Under the pieces are notes generated by a model, which worked only from the letters and a program-made list of their open reading frames with translations, was not told the DNA's origin and made no database searches. DNA of 64,000 bases. Origin: Miscanthus floridulus. Lineage: Eukaryota > Streptophyta > Magnoliopsida > Poales > Poaceae. The stretch lies in NCBI RefSeq assembly GCF_019320115.1, contig NC_089593.1, forward strand, positions 38,562,723 through 38,626,722. Direction: 5' to 3'. A program made the translations under genes and the position numbers. This document shows positions 21,533 through 32,548 of the stretch, piece by piece. Within the stretch, counting starts at the first letter, position 1; each line of letters begins with the position of its first letter.

Positions 21533-21574
21533 GCAATTATAGAGAGGATGGGCGAGCTTGAGAAGCTGGAATGA
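21533..21574 (+). CDS. AP2S: AP-2 complex subunit sigma, last exon
   Basis: After TTGTTCAG the exon encodes AIIERMGELEKLE and a TGA at 21572-21574, the conserved C-terminus of plant AP-2 sigma. The phase is compatible with the donor at 20587 (phase 0). No lesion is visible here. Confidence 0.9.
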   Translation, partial: AIIERMGELEKLE

Positions 21575-22500
21575 AAAGAAACAATGGTGTGTTGTACATT
21601 AGCATAGGTCCGGAGCTAGTTCTGCCCAATCGACAAAGTTACCTCCATATTTTTTACTATTCTTTGTACCTGTTGTGCATCACCTTTCCCAAACTGTGAA
21701 TCGGTTCATGTGTCTTTTACGTTTCCTGAGGTTACCGACGGATTTTTAACTGTATGTGAGGATTTCAATTTCATGGCAAAGCAAAAGATCCACTGTTCCA
21801 AGTGATCTGATAAGTGGCGACTTTGGACTCCACTGAATACTGATCATTGTTTACTAACCTGATGTGTATGCTGATTGATGTGTTTGCGACAATTAGTGGA
21901 TGAATCTCGCTCTCTGATGATGCTGATACGTGGGAAATTCTTTTTTTTTATGGAATACATGGGAAAATTCTTGTTGTGTCGGCTTCTTCACTGTTCTGGA
22001 AGGTGGGTGATAAATGGGCTGGACCCTTGAGTGCCGAAGGTCCTTTGGGCTTTAACGCACTAGTAGTAGTAGGCCCAGCTGACTGCGTAACCATATTTCT
22101 TGTTTCTTCTGTGCCTCTTAATGCGTTTTATTTTTGTTTGCAACAAAAACTATCAAATTCAGAACTCGTGCTAAACAATTGTCAAAGTTAACGAAACTCG
22201 CGGTGGTTTGTTTATGAACAGATTCTTGGAAGATAATTCATGCGATTACGAAACTCGCGGTTGTATTGTGACATCGGTTTCATTTTCCAAAAAAAAAAAA
22301 AAACCAAGAATTTAAAACTTGTCACTGGGAGTACACAGCCATGCGTATCTTCTTTTTTGGGAGTATATAGCCAAGCGTATCTGTGCTGTCCGATGCGATG
22401 TTTGTTTTCATAATTTAAGTAGTACAACTCTTGAGGATTTGTGTTATGCACTTGTATCCACTTGATTCCACGTGGATTTAAGTGGATTGAGATAAAAATT
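21575..22500 (+). other. AP-2 sigma 3' UTR and downstream flank
   Basis: Noncoding, T-rich sequence after the stop codon, including an A13 run near 22291-22303. The 3' UTR end cannot be fixed from sequence alone. No other gene seen. Confidence 0.5.
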
Positions 22501-22548
22501 AATCTAAGTTCTAACTCAATCTACTCCAATACATATAGATTAGTGTGT

Positions 22549-22554
22549 GTAGAT

Positions 22555-22626
<72 letters not shown>
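22549..22626. repeat. (GT)n/(AT)n microsatellite
   Basis: A short GT run passes into about 29 AT repeats up to 22626. It is prone to slippage and to length error in assembly. Confidence 0.95.
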
Positions 22627-22628
<2 letters not shown>

Positions 22629-22629
22629 A

Positions 22630-22676
22630 GAGGCTATTCAGTAGCCAGCTACAGAATAAGTTATTCTGTAGCCACC
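22630..22676. repeat. Short inverted repeat (hairpin)
   Basis: GCTACAGAATAA is followed by its near-perfect inverse TTATTCTGTAGC (about 22648-22672). A second related arm, CTATTCAGTAGCC, lies just before. It abuts the AT microsatellite and may be the end of a degenerate MITE. Confidence 0.55.
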
Positions 22677-22929
22677 TCCATTTACCATAATTTTATATAC
22701 TAATTTACGATAATGTCAATATATATTTACTATAGTTGGGTTACTATAACACATAGGGATATTTACCATAACGTTATAGTAAACCACTTAGTAAGGAGTT
22801 ACTATAATCTCATAAATTAAACTTTAAAATGGTTCCTAAAACATATAACGTAATTTATTTTATGACCAACATGTAACATAGTTGAATTCCTTGAAATGTT
22901 GACACTAGATTTGGAACCTTTTTAAAAAA

Positions 22930-23886
22930 GGCAAAATTAGCTTTAGGACACTGAAAGTGACCGCACTGTGCTACTGGACATCTAAAATGGAGCGATTTGT
23001 TGGAGGACAGACCGGTTCTTTACAAATTTACTGGTGCACACTCCGTCTAATAAAATATTAATTTTTAGCTTTTGAGGAGAGAGAAGGGCGGTAAAATGTC
23101 CTTTTTGTCCCTGCTCCTTTCTTCAACCTCGGTCCGGTCGTTTCTTTTCTTTCTCGTCGGCGGCGGTGCCTTCTTCCTCCCTGGTCCAGCCGTATCTTGG
23201 CGCGCATGACAGGTCAACCTCCACTCGGCAGGCGCCACTGCCCCAACAGGTGAGCAGGTGGTAGATCAAGTTGGAGCAGGCGCCGCTGCCTTGCTCCCGC
23301 TCGGCTCCGGTTGGAGCAGGCACCGCCGCCCTGCTCTCCTCACGCACCGGCAGCCCTCCCCCACCCTGAGCTCCCCACCCCTGGATCCATGGAGGGCCCC
23401 ATCCCCCACCCCGAGCTCTCCACCCCTGAATCCATAGAGGCAGCCAATCCCCCACCTCGAGCTCCCCACCCCTTCCCCAACCTGGCAGGGAGGCGTGAGA
23501 GCACCACGACCTGCCCGCTCGACCAGGCATAGCGGGGACCACCTGCCCTGCACGGCACATGGCCCAACATGGCCACGACGAACGACGGGGACTGACGTGG
23601 CCCTGCGCAATCGCACACGCATAGGTCGCCTCGGCTCGAGCTTCTCCAATCAGGAGCGCGGCAGCCACAAGAGGGAGACCAAGGTAGAAGAAAGGGACGG
23701 GTAACAAGGATATTTTACCACCCTTCTCGCTTCTTAAAAGTTAGAAATTAATATTTTTATTGGAGAGAGTGTTCACCAGTAAATTTATAAAGAACCAAAG
23801 TGTCCTCCAACAAATTGCTCCATTTTAGATATCTAGTAGCAAATAAAGCGTGGTCACTTTTTCAGTGACTAGGAGCCAATTTTGCC
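22930..23886. mobile_element. Non-autonomous Mutator-like element with ~195-bp TIRs
   Basis: 957 bp. The left arm from GGCAAAATTAGC (22930) to about 23125 matches the inverse of about 23690-23886 (ends GCCAATTTTGCC) along nearly 200 bp, at roughly 80% by eye. Flanks TTTAAAAAA (22921-22929) and TTTTAAAAA (23887-23895) fit a 9-bp target duplication with one mismatch, as for Mutator-like elements. The interior (23126-23690) is GC-rich with long open frames on both strands but no domain I recognise, and may be captured host sequence. No transposase. Confidence 0.78.
23368..23473. repeat. 45-bp tandem repeat inside the Mutator-like element
   Basis: A unit starting GAGCTCCCCACCCCTG occurs about 2.3 times with a few changes (starts near 23368, 23413 and 23459). 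It lies in the GC-rich interior. Confidence 0.75.
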
Positions 23887-24231
23887 TTTTAAAAATGGGA
23901 GAACGATGTTTAAAAATGGGAGAACGATGCAAGACAAATATAGAAATATGTTCTAACAATTCAATCCCAACATGTACTTGAAGAACCCAAAAAAAAAGAA
24001 ACTTGAATTTTTATTAAAAATGAAGAAAACAACGATTGCTGTACCATTTTACAGTTATTTATTTAAGGCTTGTTTGCTTGGTGGAATTAGTGCGGGATTG
24101 AAAGGGATCGAGTTAATTTAAATCTCTCGTGCGTTGAAGTCTCCTTTTATCCCTTCCAAGAGCTTTGAGAGACTAAGCAAGCAAGGCCTTAGCGGTAAAC
24201 GGTTTAGGTTGTAAGGGTTGGTATATCGGAA

Positions 24232-25249
24232 GGGCTAGCGTCCGGATGCACTCGCGCCCCCCCCCCCCCCCCCGCCTGCATCCCATCCCACACCCCGCAT
24301 CCGCATCCCGCCCAGTGCCAGCGCCCGCATCCCCGCACCCATCCCACACACGTCCGCACGAAGAAACCCACGTGGTTCCCAGTCACCTGCCCCGCTTGCG
24401 GATGCGCGCCGCGGAGGTGTCTACCAGCCTCGGGCACCCCATACGGTGACCCACGACGGCACCCTGCAGCAGCAGTAGGCGACTGTGGCAGACCGTTGTC
24501 CGCCAGGCACCGGCGCCGTGCAACACCCGATATACTTTTAAAACATCCAGATAAAACATTTACAGCATACGGTTGAAACATTTACAACACTTGAAACATG
24601 CATTTGAAACATATACATGTATAGACATAGCAACATATGCAACATTTAGATCTAGTTTTGCAGGTAGAGCCATAGCAACATATGTAACATCAAGATGAAA
24701 CACTTGAAATATACGTCTGAAACATTCAGATGAAACACTTGAAACACAGCGTCTGAAACACGAACACTTGAAAGACAGTGTTGCCGGCAGCCATGGCCTA
24801 CCTGGTGGGGACCAGCGGTAACGAGTAAAGCTCGGATCAGGGGGACGTCGATAGAAACGGTCCAGTGTACACCAGGCGCAGGCCTACACTTCCTGCCGCA
24901 GTGTCTTCGGTCGGCCGCGGTGCATGTTGTGGCCGCGACGGGCGAGGTGGATAGCAGTAGGATGCGGGATGGGTTCGGGTGCGGCACCGCTACGCTGCAG
25001 AAGGCCGCGACGAGTGGGTGCCCATGGCGAGCTGACCCCATGATGGAGGCGCCCGTAGTGGTCGCTTGCGTGCAGCGTGATGGAGGCGGTCAGCATGCGT
25101 GCGGACGGTGCGGTGATGGGAAAGGAAATGTCGTTATTTTTTTTTTCTTTTTGGAGAAACAGTGAAGGACCGGGAGCGGATGAGGCTTGTTGGGCCTGAT
25201 CGTTGCGCAGGCTCGGGAACCAGGCATCCGAACGCCTGGACGAACGCCC
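24232..25249. mobile_element. Possible Mutator-like element
   Basis: The outer ends GGGCTAGCGTCCGGATGC and, inverted, GGGCGTTCGTCC...GGATGCC are related. The interior has a C homopolymer (24259-24274), a stretch with many AAACA(C/T)TTGAAACAT-type repeats (24535-24780), and a GC-rich part. No clean target duplication was found, so the boundaries are tentative. Confidence 0.4.
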
Positions 25250-25259
25250 TCACCTGAGC

Positions 25260-27069
25260 ATTATCGTAAAAATATAGAAGAAAAACTTATGGTTGTCGTA
25301 TTGCTGCCGGACGGATGTGGATTATGGATTGTGGAGTAAAGAAAACGGAACGGAGCACTGGCAACTAAACAGGGCCACGCACCTACGTACATACATATTA
25401 ACATATATAAACTTTGGCACACATATATATGGCAACACTTTGAAGGCAAAGTACACTTATATTTGTTAATTGTTCCAACTAACTAAATCTAGCATCCTCC
25501 CTCTGTGAAACCAAAGCACACAAATTAAAAGAAGCTCCAAACACTAATCCCAGTTGCATTGGAAGAAGGTGTTAAGGTATATTTATTTATTTATTAGATT
25601 AGAGGATGTACGGTGTTAATGTGTCTTAACGCCAAGGAAATGATCACACACAACACAAAGGTTTCCAGTTAGTTACCTCCCTTGCAAGTAACACACCACG
25701 TAACTCAACTAACCATAGCCACATGTATTATGTATATATACAAAACGATGGTCGAAAATGGCAGTTCTCGTAGTCTAATAAACATTTGATGTGCTTAAAC
25801 TAAGAAAATTAGGCCGCATTATATTTATCCTATCAAATAGTTGAAATCGGTGATCTGATATCACAAATTAATGAAAGTGGCACCGCCATGATATTAAGAA
25901 AAGCTTTAGAAACAAAAAGGGAAAAAAGAAAGAAAGAGAAAACCATGCTGCGGGCCGGGAAAAGAAACAAGGATTGTGACATAACAACAAATTGGGATGA
26001 TGCACATAACCCCTTTGTGTTTTATGAGATCCTCTGTACAGCGATTTGCAATTGGTCCCAGCAAGTTAGCCATACACGGCCGGTCCCAAGAATCCGATGC
26101 ATGCCGACCACATTAATCCGGTGATTACCAGTGTTTTTGACATGTCCTTGTCATGTCGTTGCAATCAAAAGATATTGAGGGGTTAAGAAGGGATAAGCGT
26201 TTGGGATTATCAGGATCAACTGTGTTGTACAGCCACTCATTCGACACCTTTTGGATGATGAGATTGGAAAAATGAAATTTCAGTTTTCCATGAAAATATA
26301 TAATTGGTTGAACATTAGGTAAATATGCTTCAAATAGTATATTCTTTTATTTCTTGGTGCTTTTTTTTAAATTCTTCAAAACATGGCCACCGGCCGGTAA
26401 CACACATATGTGTCCCCATCCATTTAACCTTAGAAAAACTATATTTTCTCTAACATTTTTCATCTTGGGAGTAAATCCTACCATATGCTCTCTCTGACTC
26501 CCTGGGATTTTCCATGAATATGTATTCAGCTGTAGAACATGACTTTTTCTAATAAAGAAAAGAAAAATAAAGAGTAAAGAAGGGCAAGACATCTATATCG
26601 ATGTTTATTAGACTACGAGGAAAAGTAAAGAAAGACAGTGCGCAGGAGGCCAGGAGCACAAGTCCAGTCGGTCCAATGGAATTAAACATGTTTTCAATAG
26701 AGATAGCTGGGCAATTATTTAGTGTAGTCACATCAAAGCTTGCCAGGGGTTAAAGGTTTTAGATGGCAAAGAACACTAGTACACGAAACATTTCTTCTGG
26801 CGATAACTGACAACATTTTTTAGATTTCTATTAGCTGTTTTATGAACAGCCAGTATAAAAGGTCAATAACAATCATGATATTTTACCAATGTTATCTGAG
26901 AACTGCATGTGTAAAAATATTTATTTACATTGGCATTTGGCTTAAGGTTGCCACCAGTGTAAATCGATGTACACTGGTGGCATGCTTACAAAAACCATCA
27001 GTGTAAATGGTTTTTTAGAATTTTCAAATCAAGAAAAAAAATAATCCAAAAGAGACTCACTAGCCTACC
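25260..27069. other. AT-rich intergenic DNA
   Basis: No gene recognised. Around 26935-27010 there are inverted and direct copies of CACTGGTGGCA- and CAGTGTAAATGG-like motifs of the kind found near the ends of CACTA transposons, but no terminal CACTA pair was found. Confidence 0.45.
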
Positions 27070-27077
27070 CTCATAGG

Positions 27078-27324
27078 TAGGGATGAACACGGATCGGATA
27101 CGGACGGTTTGTTTTTATATTTCTGCCCGGATTCGGATTCGAATACGGATAGTATCAACCATGCCGGATATGATATGATTGGATATTAACATCATAAATA
27201 TGCGATTTAAGTATTCGGATACGAATACGGTATCAGATGTTGAATATCCGGACTCGATTTAAACCCCTTTAAATGGTTTCGGTCTCGAATACGGTCAGAA
27301 AAATCCGTACCATTTTCATCCCTA
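27078..27324. mobile_element. hAT-type MITE (247 bp), TSD CTCATAGG
   Basis: The ends are TAGGGATGAACACGG and, inverted, TAGGGATGAAAATGG. The perfect 8-bp duplication CTCATAGG flanks it at 27070-27077 and 27325-27332. The interior is made of degenerate GGATTCGGATACGAATACGG repeats. There is no coding capacity. Confidence 0.92.
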
Positions 27325-27332
27325 CTCATAGG

Positions 27333-28620
27333 TCACATGGTTTCTTTCACAAATCATACAACTTTTCACACGAAATACGCGTGCATGTGGCCATGGGATT
27401 GAACTCACAACTCCAAGCCTCACGTGTTGCTTTCTTACCACATCGTCTTCGAGTTACTTAAGACTAAGTGGATGATACATTCCTTTCTTATTCACTCTAG
27501 TGACTATTAATGCATATTTGACCGTAAACAAATTCGAATAAAGTCCGAATCTTCGAGTACTCCAACTTTGCTTTAGGTCATTTGAAAAATTCAAAAAAGA
27601 GATAATTTCAAAATCATTAATCTTAACATAAAATCACCGAACCTTAAATGATTTGAAATGAAAAAGAAGTGGACTACAAAGTTGTAGATCTTTTTTACTT
27701 CTAAAAGTTGAGTTCAAATCATTTCTATTGGCGGTACATTCAGGAATGAAAGTAAGGAATTTACTGTTTGTTGTTACCGGCGGAACATGAGGAAATGTAG
27801 AAAACAACAGGGAGTAGCCAAAATTGTTTTTGCTTTAGCTTCCATATTCTTCTCACCATTTTTATTTTCATGTTTGCTTACCATGTTCATTTCCATTTTA
27901 CCCTGGAAAAGATATAATATAAAAACTAAGAAACAAACCTTTTTATTCTCATTTTCTTCCCCAGGTCAATGCATGCATGGCAAGTTGGCAACAGAGGTCC
28001 CTGTGGCCGCAGAGCAAAACACGCAACATGTAGGGCACACACATGCATGATTGGCGTTGGCGTTGGCGATGCCGGAGGAAGAAGCTCCTCTTTTGAGGCT
28101 CGGGGCGACAACACGACTCGGATCTCCAAGTTTAGAATTAGGGATTACAGCAGAATTTAGAACCAAATGGTGCGTGCGTGCATGCATGCATGCACTCTTG
28201 CTGCATCTAGCTCTGACCTCTCTCTCTCAAGCGGGGCACACCTGATCAGGTGGTCCAGCAGCGGGACCAGAGCCGTCCATGCATCCAAAGGCGCAGGGTT
28301 TTTGTCCGCGATGGTCTGGCCGGAGTTATGTTCAAACATCCTTTTATTTTGAACTGTCCTCGTTTTTTTAAACGATGTTCGAAATGTAATTTGGTAAAAA
28401 AAAGTTACTTCAGTTAAAGCATTTGTAGGCAAAAACAAAATCCAACAGTGTAACTTTCATATAGCTAGCCAATAATTCTTACTTTTAATAAGATTATTAA
28501 TGGTAATAAAACTTTTAATAAACTTTGGGAACAATGGCCGTAGCAACTTTTCTTCTAACATATCATTTGAAAAATGAAAAAATATAATATGCATGGAAAT
28601 TGAGTGTTTGATAAAAAAAA
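27333..28620. other. Intergenic DNA without recognised gene
   Basis: AT-rich with a short GC-richer island at 27960-28330. That island includes (GCAT)n at about 28175-28192 and GCATGCATGG at about 27971. No open frame has convincing coding features. Confidence 0.45.
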
Positions 28621-29132
28621 ATATGGGCTCTTGCGTTTGTATCCTTGTTTTGTATCGAAATTATGATTTTGCTTCTATTTTTTTGACTTTGTGAATTTAC
28701 CCCTATGATTTCAAAACAAAGCATCAGTTTGCCCCTGCTCCGTCATCCACCCCTAACAGTGTTAAACTTTGTACAAAAGGATATGAATGCCATGCGATTT
28801 TGCTCCTGTTTGTTATGCCTAATTGTGATTTTATCCTGATTTGGAATTATACTTTTTTATTGTATGCTGACAATTGATTAAATTTGGTCAAACATATTTG
28901 GCACAACTTGCAATTATTTGAACTCAGCTTTAATATTGATAAATATTCAAAATTTTGGGACCAAAAGGGTCATAATGATGATAGATGTAACGCCATAAGA
29001 AATATTTCGATATAATCTTTTGTGTAGGACCAAAAATCTTCAATGTATAAGAATGCATGTAGAACATTGGTTAACAAACTGTATAAGTAGATGCATACAC
29101 TGATAACCTTAGTACCTTACCACATAGGAATG

Positions 29133-29777
29133 TCATACAGTACATGTTTTTTCAGCAAAAGTAACCGCCATACAAGTTGGTTCATGTAACACTACAAGCA
29201 CTAAAACACTCCAAGGGCAAGCTGTCAGAGCAAGACAGGAAGTCGTCGGCCATTCCCGACGAGCCATGAAGCCAGGCGCCAGCGTGGCCATCCTTACGGT
29301 GCTGCGGGGAAGAGCAAGCGTACGCGAGTGCCAGTCTGGCGCCTGCGCGCGCGCTCGGGTCCAGCAGCTTGGCCGCGGCCGCGTGCACGAGCCGGCAGGT
29401 CGGCCCCATGGTGGCTCCTCGCCGTCGGCGCGTGCGCTGGGCGTGGGAGGGCGACGTCTCTGGGTCGTAGGCAGCACCAACACGACCGCCGAGTCGGCGG
29501 CGCCGTCCAAACGCGACGCCTCGACCTTCCTCTGCTTCTGCGGTCTGGGCAGCGCGGCGGTGGCGGTGGCGGGCCAAGACTCCAGGCCCATGAGGCGCGC
29601 GACCACGCCCGGGGCGGCCCCATCGGTGGCCGGGTGCGGCGCCATCAGCGGGGCAGCAGGAGGCGGGCACGAGAGCCTGCATGGGGAGGAGGAGCGAAGG
29701 AAGGAGGGGAGGAGGCGGCGCGGAGACCCGCTGCCAGGCGCCACCGGGAGCCGCGGCCAGGTGCCGCCGGGAGCCAC
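29133..29777 (-). pseudogene. Captured fragment of a VARLMGL-motif gene
   Basis: The 214-codon minus-strand frame contains GVVARLMGLESWP (motif at 29603-29580). VARLMGL(E/D) is the signature of a plant family of DUF3741/TRM-type proteins, such as LONGIFOLIA relatives, which act at cortical microtubules. Only this short motif and a low-complexity Pro/Arg/Ala-rich context are seen; the DUF3741 and C-terminal domains are absent. Neighbouring frames are also open because of high GC, so frame alone is weak evidence. The context inside a long-TIR element suggests transposon capture rather than a resident gene. Confidence 0.5.
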
Positions 29778-29941
29778 GTCGAGGCACCGGAGCTGCCCGC
29801 TCCGCCCACCCTGCAGCTATCCCAGAGGTGCCTGACTGGAGCAGCAGATGTTGCGGCCGCGACCCTGTGGGGCGGGGAATAGGGCGGCGGCCGAGGCCCC
29901 CAGCCGCGCCGCAGCGGGCGTGAGCCGGGGGGAGGGGTCGG

Positions 29942-30108
29942 CAGTGGCGGATGCACGATGCGGGATAAGGGGGGGCTAAAACAATAGAGATGTTGATTTG
30001 CATGAAGATTTAATGGTGAAATCAAGCTTTTGCTACAGTGATTAGGCTTGAAATCAAGACATTAGGGGGGCTAGAGCCCCCCTAGCCCCCCCTTTGGATC
30101 CGCCACTG
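29942..30108. mobile_element. hAT-type MITE (167 bp), TSD GGGGTCGG
   Basis: The ends are CAGTGGCGGA and TCCGCCACTG, flanked by the perfect 8-bp repeat GGGGTCGG at 29934-29941 and 30109-30116. It inserted into the GC-rich interior of the Pack-MULE-like element, so it is the younger of the two. Confidence 0.93.
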
Positions 30109-30667
30109 GGGGTCGGGGCGAAGCCCGCCGTAGGCCACGCGGCGCCCCAGCCACTACAGGCGCGAGCCTGCGGAGGAGCGGGGCGGAGTGAGGATGAGCT
30201 GCACCGCCGCCAGTAGTCACGCCGCCGCCGGTACTCCCCAAACCCTAACACGCGAGCCGCGCGCGCTGGAGTGTGGCGGAGGGAGGAGGAGACGCACCGG
30301 GGGGGGGGAGCGAGAAGGAGGGAGGATGAGCCACGCCGGAGGGGGGGGGGAGCGGGAAGCAGGGAGGAGGAGCTGCGCCGCTGCCAGGCCACGAAACCTT
30401 CTGCGAGCCGCGACTTCTCGTCGGGAACGGGTCGAGTGAACGGGTGAGAAAGGAGAAAGGGACTAAGAGGTATCATTGTCTTTTCATGTAGGTGTCGTTT
30501 CTTTTTCTTTTCTTTTACCATTTAATCCAAGCATTTTAGACGGTGTTACAAAGCAAGGGTAGACGGGAGCTTCGTTTAAAAAAAGCGAGGGTAAAATTAC
30601 AAAGTTAAAAAAAGAGGGGCAAAATCACAATTGGAATACTGAACAAAGGCAAGAACGCAATTTTCCC

Positions 30668-31535
30668 AAAATAATAATGCAGGGAAATTGTTTCTGTGAG
30701 CACTATTCTTTATCATACATGACCTCCTTCATGTACCCTTTTTCCCCTAATCATTTAGTATCTGTGTCAAATATTCTTGGTCATCAGGAGACCAGCATCA
30801 ACTACAATTCAAAGAAATTATAAAAAAAAGCTAAAATTCAAAGGCTAAGAAAAGAATTAGCACAGGACCAAAAAGGATGGCACCAAAAGGTCACTGGAAT
30901 TATATTTTAGCCTAAGAATAAAGCAAACCGGCTGCAAGGTATTCAAGAATAAAGTGATGTGGATATGCAAAGGATCAGATAGATGAGGAGAAACAAAAAC
31001 CGAAAGCAAGAATAACGCAAAATGATTGCAAGCCAAATTCGTGTTGGATTATAAAAAGGAGCGCTCGGATCATCCATGCATCTTTTTTATATCCTTGAGA
31101 GAGATAGATTGCAGGACGATCGATCCATCCAGCCTTCTAACATCAAGACCCACCGAACATTCTAGCCGATCCAGAGGACATTCAGCTGATAGAAAGATAA
31201 AGGAGGGTACTAATGTACCTTAAAGATCATTCCTTGTGCACTTTGCATGTCGATCGAGCAACTTTATATATTCATCGGAATCACAAGCGATTAGGACCCC
31301 CTTTTTTTCTTCTATTCTCCCTCAAAGAGAATCTAATTCTAACAATGATAGGTTCAACATTATTTCCAATTTGGCATCTTACATGCATGAGCATTTGGAT
31401 GCACTTGCAAAGCTAGAAGAAAGTGGCAGTAGTTTTCATCTTAGAAATTCACATAATCCCAGCTCTATCTTTGTTATAGATTTGGTAATTACGAAATAAA
31501 GGCAAACAAAAATACACATCTTCCATATATTCCTT
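30668..31535. other. Intergenic DNA without recognised gene
   Basis: AT-rich sequence. Small open frames lack coding features. Nothing else seen. Confidence 0.5.
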
Positions 31536-31539
31536 TGGT

Positions 31540-32548
31540 TGTGATTATAGTTGTCCATGCAGCCCGAAGCACGACGGCACGGCACGAAGCCCGCTTTTTT
31601 AGCCCGACACGAGCACGGCACGGCCCGGTGACATGCGGGCCCGGGCTAGGCCCGGCCCGAGACAGCAGGCTGTGCCTGGGCCGCTGCTCAGGCCCGTGGG
31701 CTGGCACGGCATGGCCTGACTTGAGTCAGCCGGCCCGGCAGCGGCCCGGCCACCCCCCTCCCCCTCCTCACTCCTCCCCTCCCCGTGGCCCAGTTGGCCT
31801 CCCCCCTCCTCATATATAAGCCGCACCCGCACGCCGCACGCGGCAGCTCTCCCCCGCGCAGCGCCGCAGCCCCATCCGGCCATCCCACCCCCGAACCCTA
31901 ACTCCCTCCACTCCTCCCCGAGCCTCCCAGGCACCCAGCGCTCTCATCCAGCGACGGCGGCGCGGGAGCCACGCCGGCTACTCCGGTGACCCTACTGCGT
32001 CGTCCGTGGCCCAGCTGCTTGCGCTTCCTCCCCTTCCGCCTTCCCCCTCTCTCTGGCTGCTCGTGCCAGAGTAGCCGCGCAACCTCGTGTTCACGCGTCG
32101 CTGCCGACGCCTCGAGCTCCTGCTTCCCCGCGGCTCGCCAAATCCCCTCCATCCCCTTCTCTTCTCGTGGGATCCAACGTCGAGCGCCGTCATCGCCTCC
32201 CACAGTCCCGCCTCGGCCGCCGCGGGAACGAGCGCGCTGGCCCCAAGCTCCGCCCCTGACACCAGATCCGGCCACGAGCTCCGCCCCGACGCCAGATCCG
32301 GCCACGAGCTCCGCCCCGACGCCACGATCTCCGGCTGCTCGCTCACGCTTCCTCCCCTTCCCCCTCTCTCTGGTTGCTCGCAATTCGTCGTGGGCCCCGG
32401 GCTGGCCTGGCACGCTGAATGGGCTATGCTTCTCGGGCCGGTCCCGGCACGAAAAACAGCCCACAGGCCTGTGCTTGGGCTGATGGCAAGGCACGAGGCC
32501 CGCAGCGCACGGACACGGGAGGCACGGCGTGCCGTGCCGGCCCGACAT
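31540..32548. mobile_element. GC-rich hAT-like fragment interrupted by the chromovirus
   Basis: Both flanks of this block are dense in GGCACGGCACG, GGCCCGG and GGGCC motifs in opposite orientations (31555-31730 and 32395-32548), like the subterminal repeats of Ac-type hAT elements. A promoter-like CATATATAAGC lies at about 31810. A 29-bp direct repeat (CCAGATCCGGCCACGAGCTC...) occurs around 32263-32325. No transposase is visible. The right side ends where the chromovirus LTR starts at 32549. The remaining part would lie beyond the assembly gap. Confidence 0.4.

Larger units (their letters stand above)
28625..30667. mobile_element. Pack-MULE-like element with ~130-bp TIRs carrying a gene fragment
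   Basis: The left arm starts GGGCTCTTGCGTTTG (28625). The right arm ends CGCAATTTTCCC (30667). Inverted, the arms share TTGCGTTT/CTTGCC, GTGATTTTGC and TTTTTTTAACTTTGT/AATTTACCC across about 130 bp. The interior (29180-30430) is strongly GC-rich, in contrast to the AT-rich flanks, and holds a minus-strand VARLMGL gene fragment. A hAT MITE is nested at 29942-30108. A 9-bp target duplication is not clear (AAAAAATAT against AAAATAATA). Confidence 0.65.

Noticed and set aside
23123..23707. A 194-codon host gene on the minus strand
   Set aside because: It lies wholly inside a TIR element, overlaps its TIRs, and has a low-complexity Gly/Trp/Pro translation due to a 45-bp tandem repeat.
24232..25249. 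A confident Mutator-like call
   Set aside because: Ends are only partly similar and no 9-bp duplication was found, so it was kept as a low-confidence feature rather than a finding.
26774..27050. A CACTA transposon
   Set aside because: Subterminal-like motifs and a CACTAG are present, but there is no matching inverted terminus or 3-bp target duplication.
28175..28195. Seed-type RY regulatory elements (CATGCA)
   Set aside because: It is a short GCAT microsatellite with no adjacent gene, so regulatory meaning cannot be supported.
29266..29882. Plus-strand frames in the GC-rich block as a gene
   Set aside because: Low-complexity Arg/Gly/Ala translation with no domain. The minus strand has the only recognisable motif.
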